Shown here: in pieces, positions 35,132 through 53,639 of the stretch
How positions within the stretch are numbered: the stretch's first letter is position 1
Layout: each line of letters begins with the position of its first letter
From: Pogonophryne albipinna
Lineage: Eukaryota > Chordata > Actinopteri > Perciformes > Artedidraconidae
NCBI GenBank assembly: GCA_028583405.1
Contig: CM053246.1
Coordinates: 2,600,570-2,664,569, forward strand
Reading direction: 5' to 3'
Length of the DNA stretch: 64,000 bases
Notes under the pieces: model-generated
Database searches by the model: none
What the model was told of the DNA's origin: nothing
Seen by the model: the letters and a program-made list of their open reading frames with translations, nothing else
Program-made: the position numbers and the translations under genes

Positions 35132-37404
35132 AGATAACAATTATGCCAATGTGCAGGAGGTGTCACTCTGCTTAGTTTTTGCATCAACACTTCCACCCGG
35201 TATTTCCTGGGCTTCAGAGTTAATTTTAAAAAAGCACTGAGAGAGAGAGCAGCTGTTAACTATCATACATTAGTACAAATAAAATATGTCAATTTTATCA
35301 TCAGAAACGTGTTTAATAAATGCACATTAATGAGGCCTGATGGTTATATCGGTGGATATGTTTCTAGCTAAAAGAAAGAGTGGGAGGCTTTAGAGAATTT
35401 AGAAGGAGAAATCATTGTTTGGCTTCAATAAAAGGTTATGGGCTCTGATCAAAAATGTAAAACATTATTATTTATCAAAAATAATAGCTAACCTTTTTTA
35501 AATGCATTCCACATTCTGTAAAACGATCTGCTATTGGTATAGCTTCTGAAGCTATGTGTGTATGCTTACAGTAGATGTGTATGAGTATAGGTATTTGCTG
35601 CATGTTTGTGCATACGTATTACACACATATTCATCTAACAATGTTCCTGGTAAATAATGGTGTGTATGAGAAATGGTGTGTATGAGGCTCACTGGCAGTG
35701 AATGTAGGGAATACTTTAGTCGTTGTTATTGTTTGTTGGTGTTCTTTCTAATTCTTTTTTCTCTACATACAATCAGTACAGAGTTGTATGCATATATTTT
35801 GCTTTCCATCTCTAAATGACAAACAGTGTTTATGCATTGTTGAAACGCAATAAAAAGATTTTTGATCAAAAATAATAGCTAACAAAGCAACAAATATTAT
35901 TCATAAATTGGATAACAAAGGGAAAAGAGAACAATTATAAATCGAAATGGACATGTGCATTTCATTACTGCATTATGCATATGTTTCCTTGATATTTCAT
36001 TAGTAAATGTTTGAGTCATCTCTTCCTGAATCCATGTCAGTACCCAGAGTTTACGTTTTTTTTCTTTCGTGAAGCAGCTGAGTTGTGGAGCTCGGTGGGA
36101 TGGCTTTCATCTTCCCAATCGCATGTTTCCATGATGGATTAAATCCATTTACTGCTCTGGCTGGAGGAAAGCAAAGAAGCTGACATGAAAATACACCTAT
36201 AGGCTGGAGGCTGTTTGATGAGGATCTCTGGCACTGAGGGCCAGATTCCTCTCATGAAAAACTCAACCAATGCCTGTTTAGCATCTTTTGGACTTGACCT
36301 CTCATGTTTTAATGTGAGGAAATACATTATGCATTTAGGAAGTTTCCGAGGTGGTGGATGTGCTAAATGCTTCATGTTTCCTTGTTGAAGCATGGCCCAG
36401 AGCTATGTGTGTGTGAGTCTGTTTAACACACATGTAGACCAGAGACTCCTCTGACCTGTAACACAGAGAACATGATACAGCTGAACGTGAGGGAATCATT
36501 TAATAAAACCTTAAACGGATAATATCAGACAGTAAACTAAAAACTAATTTGACACAGCTGTATGATGGACATAAACATTTCCCTTATGTAAAGCTTCCTC
36601 CAAAGTCACATAAACTCTCAATTTGACTGAAATAATAGCCGTTCCATACAGCTGGTATGGTAGAAGTCGTTTTTGAAGTCAGTTTTTGGGGGGGTAAACA
36701 TTACGTAACTGAAATGTAAAAGTCCATCTCAAATAAATGCAAAAAACAAAGGATCAGTTTAAGTATGAGTATGATACCAGACCTTATGTCATTATAAAAT
36801 GCTTTCAAATGTATTATTATTAACGTTATGAAGCATGATGAATATGTATGTGTGCTGAGAACTATAAGTATACAGTACTACAAGCAGATAGTAACTATTT
36901 GAAGTGTGTTTGTATTGCAGAGACATGTGTCGGTCCTTCACATACTACCACACACAACATTAAACTGGTTAGTGTCCTTTAAGTCACCATCAACATGTTG
37001 ACATTGGAATATTCCAGCGCTACAGTGGAAATACAGAAGAAATGCTGCCTTTATTGACTAAACAGCAAATTGCAAGCTTGAAATGAAATCTCCGCAGTGT
37101 GCGTGCTGCGTTTTATTTATGTACGTATAACTCTGGTAATCTGAGACCCTTAAAACCACTGGAGGCCGTTTCCACACAGAGTGGGAACGACGTGTTCTTT
37201 CTTCGTCACCAAAGTGCTGGACATTGTCTCGGTCAGAGGGATCACAGCGTGAGGAGAAGATCTTTGACACGGTCTTTGAGCATCCAGCGAAGTGTCAGAA
37301 GCTGAATCTTTTATCCATTTATTCATGAATTTAAGATAATCATTTCAACTGTTTCTCTTTTCATATTAAATATCAATTTGATTATTTGTGCATAACTTTA
37401 AGAC

Positions 37405-37835
37405 AGAGGTGAAATAACTACTGAGCTCTTTTACTAGAGTAACATTTTCAATATCCCCACGAAGAAATACTCTAATGCTACAATAAAACATCTTGGATTA
37501 AAAAGGTTTTTACTTTCAGAATAATAATACAAAATGTAATAATTGATCATGTATTTAAGGTTAGGATAACCTTGATTGATACCTTAGGGAAATTCACAAG
37601 CCATCAGCAGCATATAAAGTATAAAATAAGCTTCACCTTTACCAGCTGCAACTAAAAAGTGACAATTAATACATAAATAACTGTAATTAATTTAGAAGAA
37701 TTCAGAAATGTGCCATTTTGCAGAATAAAAAATGTCTTTGGGTACTTTAAGTATATTCAGTTGCTGTTTTTTTAATACTTTTACTCAAGCAAAACATCTG
37801 AGTACTTTATCCACCTTTGCTTGAGTATAGTATGC
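37405..37835. repeat. Degraded fish interspersed repeat (ACTTTTACTC type)
   Basis: The block opens GAGGTGAAATAACTACTGAG and closes ATCTGAGTACTTTATCCACC, ends characteristic of the repeat also seen at 51982-52515 in lsm2 intron 2. The interior is diverged. Confidence 0.55.
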
Positions 37836-38081
37836 AAGTAAATGTACATTATGTAAGTGATATAGCTAGGTCTGTTTTTGACTTAATTGTAGATCCTTAT
37901 AAAAACTGTTTATTCATTTCAAACTGAACTAACTATTAAAACCATTTGTCCATTCTTTTGACTCTGTTATCATGCAAATGAATAAAGTAATCCCTCCTGT
38001 ACAGTTTGGGTGTATTAGCACGCAGGAGTACGGACGTCCCTAAAGTTGTAGAAAAACCAAATCATGCAGTGATGGAGGAGG

Positions 38082-38130
38082 AGCTGCAGAGCTGCAGAGC
38101 TGCAGAGCTGCAGAGCTGCAGAGCTGCAGC
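38082..38130. repeat. 9-bp tandem repeat (AGCTGCAGA type), about 5 units
   Basis: GAGCTGCAGAGCTGCAGAGC-type sequence repeats with a 9-bp period. It is self-complementary around each CTGCAG, so it can form hairpins. Confidence 0.9.
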
Positions 38131-41100
38131 GCGGTTCTGAAAGGTGTTGTGACTCAGAGCAGAAAGGGGTTGATTCACAGAGAGGATTTGTATTGGATCA
38201 TTATGGAGGGTGGTGCAAAGAAATAAGAGCCACTTGTTTACCGTTTTCAATCTCTGCACTAAAGCTCCCTATCACTGCGAGGGGATACCTCTGTTAAATA
38301 CCAAGCACAGACACGGCTCTGAGACTAATCTGTGCTGAAGTTAGTCTTAACAACTCCTCCTCACCTGCTCTTAAAACTCCCGTGTGTTTGGGCATGTGAG
38401 AGAACAACATCTGATTTGTAAAGATGGTAGCTATTGAGTACTTTTGCTTTGCAGCTCTTTGAGTTAATGCAAGTAACTGACCCATCCTCAAGCAGATGGC
38501 ACACTGGTGAGGGACTGTTTCTGGTATGCGTGGAAAATTCCATCAAGTTGGGCTCTGCAGGCTGCATTCCTGGCCGCTCTCAGCTGGCCTTGAGAATGTC
38601 CTGAATCTACATGCTTTTATTTGACAACAAAATTGAAATTCTAGCCCACAAAGGTTGTATGCTCCGACTACAACCTTAGCATGTAGCTCGCAGAGGCAGG
38701 CTGCTGAACTCAAGGTTATCCTACAGAAACATTCTCCAAAGTTTTTACTAAGTTGATTTTCAAATAAGGGATAAAGCAGAATAAAAAGAGTCTTTTAACA
38801 AAGCCATGCAGCATGCTTTGATCACACTTTTTGCATTCAGGAAGAGGGAAACTATTTAATATAAAGTCCAAAAACTCACAAGTATATCAACATATATACA
38901 ATCAAGGGAGTCCTTTGGGTGAGCTTCCTATTTCAATTACGCACTGCTGCTGATAATCTGACTGGGTGTGTTTGCTTTAACCTTGTCAAGTGGGATGAAA
39001 GCCGTCTTTCAGGGGGAGTGTGTGAGTGCAGACACACACCGCAGCAGCATTGTTGCAAACAGACAAGATTTCATGTCAACAACTCACCAGTTTGTCTGTT
39101 AATTAAAAAGCAAGAGGAAAGCTTCCAAGTAAAGTGTGCTCATCGTAATGGCACAGGAAATCTTGTTGAAGTGGGTCTATTTATTACAAAGTGTGTTCTT
39201 TACTCTATCAATGATGCATGTCATTTGTTATCAATGATAGACAGAATAGACGATTAAGGAACATGTGTCAGAACACAGACTATTGGAACAAATGTTAGTA
39301 AAGAGTTGATGTGCAGCCGTGTCTCAATCCAGACCTGCAGTAGGAATCACATGTGACAATGAGAGGGGGGGGGGGGGGACTTTGTCATGGACAAAAGAAG
39401 AACACAATTCTTCTGGGATGCACAGAGTTAAAAAAGTGAAACTTAACAATATAAAAAAGAAATGATTTTAAAGAAAGGGAACTAAAAAAGGAGCTCTGTA
39501 GCTAACAGCATTATCTGTTTGGTGTTACAGCTGGGTTGCATCATGCCTCTCAGAACAAAACTCCACACACTCACATCTTTGCTGACAATGAACACTGAAG
39601 TTGGCAGAAATTTGCTGTGAAACGAGACAAAAGTGTGCAGTTTATGAGAAAAAAGAAAGTGAGGCAACCTCCGGGCCTCGGGCTTTTGTCAGTGGGCATT
39701 TCTATTCAGTGACCTATCATGCGCCGAGTGTACGCAATGATACGGCTCAGAGATGTTTCACACTGTGTCACAAGCTGTTTTTCTATGTGCAGCTGTTACT
39801 GGCCTGGGCTCGCTGTCACAACCTGCTCTGATCCCTTCGTTTCTGAGCCGCCTCAACAAAGAGACCCCAACATCAGGACCCGCTGTCTCATTATGGAGAT
39901 ACCCTGTTCATAATGTGACAATGTGTGTGTCGTTCCTATCAGTTTAGATATTGATCAGCTACCGTGCAGTCTTTCTCTGTCCTCTGTAAGTGGGTCATTT
40001 ATTTTCTGCTAGGAATTGGTTGAGTTAAAGTTTGCCAAGGATTTGCAGTAATTATCTCATCCTTCTATAGCCGGGCACAGCATGGGGCTCTGGTAAATTA
40101 CACATCTCTCTCCTAACTCCTGGATGCTTTACGGCCGTGCATTATGCATAACTGTGCTGGAGCGCCTTAAACATCCCCCAAGTGGATTGAAATAAAGTTG
40201 ACGCTGCTCTTTGTTTGCAGCTCAACAGTCTTTATTTGGCAGTGCTGAATCGGAGGTTGCTGTGAAAGCGTGCGTCTTAATTATTTTGGAGACTTTCCCC
40301 CCCTCCCTTCCAATGGTTTGTAAACACCTGGAGTGTTTTTAGTGGGATGCCGGATCCAGATGGGCGGATGCTCGGCGATCCACAGGGAAATGTCGGTTAC
40401 ATTACAGGAGTGTGGCGTCACATAAAGGGTTAAACACAAAAGAAAACTAGTCTGAAACACAGTGACTGACTGCACAACTCTCACTCATGTGCATTTAACC
40501 TCATGTAATGCCACTGTTATAAAGTATATATTTCAATTACTCAGAAAAATGTGTGTCGAAAAAGAAAAGCATTTTTACATAGAGTTAAAAACTTCATCTT
40601 GTCTTCATCAAAACAAAAGTATTAGACCATGATTTACATAATAATCCTCAAAGACTTGATCAAATATATAATGTTGACAAGGAGGTATTTAAAGGACCAC
40701 TGTGGATATTTACCAAATTAAATACAAATCCAATACAGATGACAAGGTTATGTTCGAGTAAGGGATGTGCAACTTATTATCATGAACACGCTTCAGTCTT
40801 TGCATGCTGTTCTGTACAATGATATGAATATTGACTTTATCCTATACATATAGAATTGATATAATGCCACCAGAGAGTTTTGATCCAACCACCTGTGTTA
40901 TTTTGTAACATTACTGAAGATAATTGATACATTTAGAAAGGAGAGTAATGCATGATTGAGTGTACACGGCAACCTATATGTTTTTTCATGTGTTTTTGTT
41001 ATGCACCATCAGCTCAGCAGATGCTCCTTCTGTGCCAAGGGGTGAACGGGATGAGAAAAGACGGAGAGGTTTGGAATCACCACAAACAAAGTTTCCAAGG

Positions 41101-42511
41101 TGAGCCACTGACACGAATCATGAAATTACTACAACATTTCAGATGCTTGCATCCCCTAACAATGCACCATATACTATCAATAAACTGGTCAAAACAATAC
41201 TTCACACCAGTTACACACACAGTTTTCATTCCAACGCAGGAAAGAAAAATAGTTCAACTTCTTGACCATGTCATCATTTAATAGAAACAATCCTGCCTTC
41301 TACTTTTCACACTAAGAAGCATGAAGTAAAACACAACACCAGTAAGCTGAAAAATAAAGGCTGTTTATTCTCCCTCAACTCTGAGAAATGATGCAACAGG
41401 GAGAATACTTTTAAATTAAATTGTGGGGGAAATCACAGCAATGCATTTAATTCATTTCCCAGGAAACGTTCACTTTGCGTTGGCATTTTTTTGGCCAATT
41501 TCAAATTCCAATCTTAATAATAATTTCAAACACTTCCACAATAACGGACAGCAGTCGACACAACACGAGGCTTTCTAAACTATGTTTAGTAGTCCAATTT
41601 TCAAAAGCATATACAAAAAAGACCAAGAAAATGTCACAACAGGACTATTTATTAAGCTATGGAAGTAACAGTCAAGCGCGTATGGCTGATTTAATATAAT
41701 AATCAAGGCACGATTTCATTCAACGTATATTGGTGATGCAACAAGTTTTCTATATAATTAAGTTAATATATACCTGAATATCGCACCTACAGGTACGATG
41801 TAATCTTTATCCTAATGACACTGTTAATATGCGAAAAATGAGAATATAATAACACTTGTAAGTGCCAATCTGACGATGCATTCTAACATTTACTGAAACA
41901 CCAAACCGCTTAACAATCAAATCCACACACCCAAAGGACACTTATACAAATTAAACATATTAAATCGTTCCTTTTACAACAAACCCCGGTGCTTTGCAGC
42001 ATTCTCCATATATAAAGTCAGCATACCTGCAGGAAATCTGGCTAAAAAAGAAAAGAAGAACAGCACGCTTGTTACATCGACCTGTCCGCGTGGTTCTAAT
42101 GAAGATGTCTGTCAGTGCGCTCAATGTATAGTAGGGGCTGTCTTTGTGTTAAATGCGAAGAAAGGCCACCGAGCGACACATTGCTTAAATCATGGAATAT
42201 GAATTAGTTCTGAGAATTTCGGGGGCTGGGTTTAAGAAACTCGTGACGTCGCCGGCTCGACGTCCTGTAACTGTGGACTCAACCAAGAGCAGGGGGAGTT
42301 TGATCACTATGAAACAATTCGTTGCCTTATTTTACAAAATAAGTCAGATTTTTATGCTCATTGTAACATTGCATCTAACTCGTGTCTACTGTAAAAAGCA
42401 TAATTTGCTAAAAGCGTTGAAATAACGGCTTTGGAAATACGTTGTTTTTACCACAAGAGAAAAGGGCGTCCCACCCCTGCCACGAAAAAGTGGTACGGTC
42501 TCGGGCTCAAA

Positions 42512-42584
42512 TTCCGAGAATTGAGCTCGTCTGATTCTTAGAACTGGGGTTCTTAGAAGTGGTGATGCAAGAAGTTTCTAGGAA
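42512..42584. promoter_or_regulatory. Cluster of four STAT/BCL6-type binding palindromes
   Basis: Four TTCNNNGAA sites lie in 73 bp: TTCCGAGAA (42512-42520), TTCTTAGAA (42535-42543), TTCTTAGAA (42550-42558) and TTCTAGGAA (42576-42584). The last is the exact reverse complement of the BCL6 consensus TTCCTAGAA. A fifth, TTCTGAGAA, is at 42208-42216. Mammalian BCL6 represses itself through such sites around its first exon and is a STAT target. Here the cluster lies about 2.1 kb upstream of the coding start, fitting the same circuit. TSS and occupancy are not known. Confidence 0.6.
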
Positions 42585-42599
42585 AGCGCTACCAGGTGA

Positions 42600-43110
42600 T
42601 TTTTTAAATTCCTTTTTCCCTCTAATTTGGCGCGAAGTGGTTATCAACTGTGTAATGCTGGTGCTTTAGACAGAGCTATTTGTCAATTTGTGCTGTTTGT
42701 GTTTGTGTTATGTGCTTGTGAAGCCTGCGCTGTGTGACTGTGTCCGCTGGCAGTTTGAACAGAGCGGAGGAAACTCTGAGAGGCTCGTACAGTGACAGCA
42801 CGGCTCTGACAGATCAGGCTGACCGGGGTTGAACCGGCGGGGTAGACAGCAGTGTGTCCCTCCGCGGGAGCTCCCCATGCCGCTCCAACACAGTCATGTT
42901 GTTAGGCTGTCATAACGCTTAGTTTAGATAACTACAAATGGGATATAGAGCGGTGGATAGGCTACCCATTGCCCGGGGTGTAGTAGGCTTAGGCTACATG
43001 GTTCTCGGGTGGACAGTTAGCGGTGTCAGCCTCAGCTGTTAATGCGCGTGCTTTAACGCTACTTTACTCTCAAGTGTCAACACGGCGCTGTCAGACTCTC
43101 TCTCCCGGCA
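42600..43110 (+). promoter_or_regulatory. Probable bcl6a promoter / 5' non-coding exon region
   Basis: This stretch is richer in G+C and CpG than the flanks (e.g. ACCGGGGTTGAACCGGCGGG). It has an E2F-type TTTGGCGC at 42626-42633 and follows the BCL6/STAT cluster. bcl6a coding exon 1 starts after a spliced acceptor (TTTTTTGCAG at 44635), so an untranslated 5' exon must lie upstream, and this is the best candidate. No single donor stands out. Confidence 0.4.
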
Positions 43111-48879
<5,769 letters not shown>

Positions 48880-49985
48880 GCGGGAAGAAGAGGCCCGTTT
48901 CAGAGGAGGCAATCTTGACCTTGGCATTGAGACCCCAACTCGTACAATCATCCACAATTGTAGTGCCACACTGTGTTCATTAGACAAATACATTGGCTTT
49001 GTACGCCATTCTAAACGGGTTTCCACTACATGTGAACGTAGAGCCACTTATGGCATCTTAGTCACTTTATTGTTTCTATATAGAATATATATATATATAA
49101 ATACATATATGTATGTTGGGAGTGTTTCTAAGCTTTGAAGGTACGTATATAAAGCTTTATTTTGTTGGATGGAATGTAAACAATTTGCTTTTTAAAATAC
49201 AGTATTTTATATCAGAGAACTTACTTTTCTGAAAGTATTGAACATTTTTAATTGACGGTACATACGAGATTTGCGGCTGTATAGGGTTGTCTATACATTT
49301 TTATGTAGATGTACGTACATGTTGCACCATTTCAAGTTGCCATTTTCATGTAAAGAGGGGGGAGACATTGTAATTAGAATCTAAAACAGATCAGCTGAAG
49401 CTGCCGTCTGATGAGGTTCTGCATGAGGTTCTCCTACCAGTTGTCGGAGCACATGAAGTGGGCAACTGCATACATATTGTGTAATTCTATCTGTGGGATT
49501 GCTCTCTGCTGGCAGAGCCAATCTAGGTGTTGAAATGCATTTCAAGGTTCTGCTTTGTTATGACCAAGAAAATATTTTGCTTTAAATGTATTTGTATAGA
49601 TGTGACTTTAGTTTTTGTTCATTAGTTTTCCATAAGTGAAGGTTTACAGTTTTTGGTCATTGTTCTAGATCCTACAGTAAGGTTGTTACGCGTCAACATT
49701 TCTGTTTTGTACACTGTGTATTCAATGTGCCTTTCTCTCTGTCTGAATCCCTCTGTTCAGCACAGCTCTATAAAGGTACAACTCAAGGACGCCACTCGTC
49801 CTCATACCCCGTGTGTGTGTTTGTGTATATTTTTAAATGCTTGTCACCAATCGTAAAACATAAATGCATCATTGTTAATCTTCATGATTTGTTTTTGGAT
49901 TGGGCTTTTTTAACTGCATTAAACTTATTGTACAATGTTATAGATGTATGAATGTAAAATAAAGGTATTGGATTTCTATGTACTC
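48880..49985 (+). other. bcl6a: bcl6a 3' UTR
   Basis: The sequence after the stop codon is AT-rich with several ATTTA/TTTTTA motifs and a short AT run near 49083-49100. A canonical AATAAA lies at 49958-49963, giving a 3' UTR of about 1.1 kb. The end is placed 15-25 bp after the signal by convention. Confidence 0.7.
49958..49963 (+). terminator. bcl6a: Poly(A) signal of bcl6a
   Basis: AATAAA about 1.08 kb downstream of the bcl6a stop; the first canonical signal in a suitable position. Confidence 0.65.
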
Positions 49986-50328
49986 ACCACAGACTGATTT
50001 AGTCGTATTACAAGGAGAAAGGACTGGGTATACAGGGACTATCTGTTCAGGAACATTGTTAGGTAGCTACAATAACTATGAGACATAACTTCAGGACAAA
50101 TATAAAACATCTTAAATAAACATGTATATACACTGATTTGGATAACTAGCAATGAGGTCATGGGATTTTCATTTCCCATAAACGCAGTCATTTACTAAAT
50201 AACTTTCTCACATGATCGCAGCTCAAGAAAAATTCTGGCTGTAATCCTTAAGAGCCCATAACCAACATGTGGATCACTTGTTACATGCATTAACGACAAT
50301 AATTTCAATATGTAAATAAAATAGCTTT

Positions 50329-50334
50329 TTTATT
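50329..50334 (-). terminator. lsm2: Poly(A) signal of lsm2
   Basis: TTTATT on the + strand (AATAAA on the - strand) about 350 bp beyond the lsm2 stop. It sits about 370 bp from the bcl6a signal, so the two genes converge. Confidence 0.6.
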
Positions 50335-50679
50335 TCGAAGTGGCATAAAAAAACAAAGTCATCATTGAAGATAAGAAACAGAGCTTGTATGCAACAAATA
50401 CTTCAACAGATCTTTACCTCTACTGGGCTCAACATTAATTAATTATCTTTCTTTTAAACAAAACAAAGACCAATCCAAAAATGACTGTTTACAAATGATG
50501 AATTATCCATGTCAGAAACACTATTAAGTTCCATTTGAAAACACAGGAAAATTACCAATAATGCTCCGTTTACAAGAGCTGCACAAACGGGATCATCTTT
50601 AAAATGACCTGAACTCAAAACTACTCATTATTCAGCCCCGCCCCCCCCCCACTCACTCCACTCCCACCCCTTGGGTCAC

Positions 50680-53023
50680 TCATTGCTTCTGCTGCATGGC
50701 TTCTTTCCGCGCCGCGTCCTGCAGGAGCTGCGTGTCCACCTCATCAGCGGGCAGCTGCACGTACCGGACCACAGACCCACGGATGAAACAGTTTTTCACT
50801 GACAGCTGAGCAGAGCACAAACCGAACACAGCAGTTTGAACATGGTTGTCTTTCAAAGAGACACAGACGCTGCCTGATTATATTTGATCAGATTGTATTT
50901 GTTATTATTTTTCCATCACTCATTTTATTAATAAAACACAAGTTTTATTAGTGTTTTGTTAAAATTGGCTTTACATTCACATTTATTGAGGTATAATAAA
51001 AACAACAATATTAATTATAGTAACAAAAATCATCCTTTTATTCTGACTTGAGGATGTTAATAAGCAATTCTTATAGAGGTTGGGTAAGTTACGAATTACC
51101 GAGGTGACAAAACAATTTTACGTTTATTATGAATGTATTAAAGGTAGGGTAGGTAAGAATGGAGAAACCAGCTCGAGTGCGCTAGAATTTGAAAATACAC
51201 AGCCGGAAGAAATCTGCCACTTCCTTCAGACTTCCCTACAGAGCCCCTCCTCCAACACACACGAACGCGCACATGACCAATGAGGGCACGAGATAAGTGT
51301 GTGCACAGATGGAAGGCTGACAGGCAGGTAGGCCATCCAGTTATTTTAGCCGGGCCGGCTCAGATGATTGGTCGTGCTTTTTACAGCGCTACGGCTTCCA
51401 AGGATGAATTTTTTTAATGTATTTATTGTCAAAGCATTTAATATATTCATTGCCATCGGGATGTTAAGAGCATTCCATGGAATATAACAAAAAGTATTTC
51501 GGCAATAAATTACATACCCCACCTTTAATATATATAATTTACATTTTTTTCGAGCTGGTAAATAGGGCTTGAACATCCAGGGTCTCAAAGTGAACAGTAG
51601 AGTTTTAAAACTGACGTGTCTTCAAAGCTGAAATGACACTGAATGATCAGACGGATACACTCACCATGTGTGGATATTTCTCTGGATCAGTGACGCTGAT
51701 GTCTGTGAGCTTAATGTTCAAGTACTAAAACACACAAACAGAGAAATGTGACATCAGAAGATTACAAGTCTATGCAGTCAGATAAACATTGGAGCAGCTG
51801 GAATGGCTTTGTTTTCATATTAGAAAATAAATGATCATTTCCAAACCTGGTCAACGGAATGAAGTGTTCCGCAGATACTGAAAAGAGAGATGTTAGGAAA
51901 TCAATTGTTACGCAGTTATAGCGAAAGTGCAAGCGAAGCTGAATACATATAGATTTGGTGGAATGTATAGCTAGTTATACCCTGAGGTGGAAAGTAACAA
52001 AGTACATCTACTTCATTACTGTACCTAAGTATCATTTTGGGGTACTTGTAATTTACTTGAGTATTTCTATTATATGCTACTGTACTTATACTCCACAACA
52101 GATCAGAGGTAAATTGTGTACTTCTACTCCACTACATGTATTTAATACCTTCAGTTACTTCACAGATCTGGATGAATGATGTGAAATCTAATCAAGTGTT
52201 GAATCAGACTTTAGTTCCACCTGGAGTAAATCCACAAGCTACCCTGCAGTATACAAAGTCATTCAAACTAGCTGCACCTTCACCAGCTTTGAGAACACTT
52301 TCATGATCAATCATTATAAAACATATCATATATATTATTCTGAAATGGACCAATCTGCACAATGATTACTTTTGGTACTTACATATTTTGATGCTAATAC
52401 TTTTCTACTTTTACTTGAGTGACATTTTGAAAGCAGTACTTTTACTCGTAAAAGAGTATGCCTACATTCTGGTTACTCAAGTACAAGATCTGAGTACTTC
52501 TACTTTTACTCAAGTACAATACTCGTGCAATTCTGCTTATATCCATAATAACCCCACTGCATTTGAGTGTTAGCTGTTTCTACTGATGTTTACAATAACC
52601 TCACTTCAATGACAAGTAAGAATAATGGTCACACTCGGTCCCCTGATATTAGGTCAATCTAGAACTGAATTGGTTTCCACATTGTACAGCACAGTCAGCT
52701 TCATACAGTGGAGGCAAATTCAAACAGTGTTACCCCGTTTTTCGGCCTAACCGAACAGAACTAACCTCAGGTCGTTTTTGAGCTCCACAACCACATCCTT
52801 CCCCACCAGCGACTTGAAGAACGAGTAGAAGAGCTGCAAACACAAAGACATGCAGCTAATGTTAGCATCGAGCTAACTGTCGAGCACGACGAAGGCTGCC
52901 CATATTTAGCGAAACACACTAAAGAAGCGAGAATAGAGTCGTGAGTACTGCACTGAGCATTTACACAAAACATTTTGAAAAACTGGAAACACATTCATAC
53001 GTTTACATTGGTATACTTGCCAT
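50680..53023 (-). CDS. lsm2: U6 snRNA-associated Sm-like protein LSM2
   Basis: Five coding segments on the - strand: 53021-53023 (ATG only), 52766-52833, 51847-51877, 51665-51724, 50680-50805. They total 288 nt, 95 aa, exactly the usual LSM2 length. The protein starts [20 protein letters not shown], runs through the Sm1 motif and the Sm2 region ([16 protein letters not shown]), and ends QQKQ. LSM2 is a ring subunit of LSM2-8 (nuclear, binds the U6 3' end) and LSM1-7 (cytoplasmic, mRNA decapping). Introns 2-4 are GT-AG; intron 1 needs a GC donor (ATG|gcaagt) to yield the conserved start. Introns 2 and 4 carry repeats. It is convergent with bcl6a. Confidence 0.96.
51142..51524. mobile_element. 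TTAA-flanked MITE, copy 2 of 4, in lsm2 intron 4
   Basis: It starts AGGTAGGGTAGGTAA and ends CCCCACCT, flanked by TTAA at 51138-51141 and 51525-51528. The interior matches the other copies (AGCTCGAGTGCGCTAGAATT, GAGCATTCCATGGAATATAA). Confidence 0.88.
51982..52515. repeat. Fish interspersed repeat in lsm2 intron 2
   Basis: The segment starts GAGGTGGAAAGTAACAAAGT and ends CTTTTACTCAAGTAC, with many TACTT/AAGTA units in between. This is a very common teleost repeat form; a degraded relative is at 37405-37835. It is non-coding. Confidence 0.7.
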
Positions 53024-53260
<237 letters not shown>

Positions 53261-53399
53261 TGGATATGGATGTTCAGTTTGTGCAAAGTGTTCATGAGAG
53301 GGAGAACCTGAACACGCTATGGAGCAGCCAGAGGGGGGGTGCTGTACAGGGAGATGGCTGTTGGATCACTTCCTGTACCTGTCCTTTAGACAGCAGGGC

Positions 53400-53603
53400 T
53401 GCAGCCAGGGCCGGTGTAGGTACCATACATGGGCATAATTGCCACTGGGGACAGGGGACATGTCCCCCCCACTTTTCAAAATCCCATTTGTGTCTCCCCC
53501 CACTTTTTAAATGTGTTTATTATTATTTTTGTACGCAAGCGGTCATCGTCACGGAGGAGCGTCTGTGTGTGTGTGGCACGAGCGCATCCTGTGAGAGAGA
53601 GAT

Positions 53604-53639
<36 letters not shown>

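Noticed and set aside
41015..41100. Exon between CTCAG and AAG|gtgagc
   Set aside because: The signals are adequate but the translation is not recognised and no partner exon is visible.
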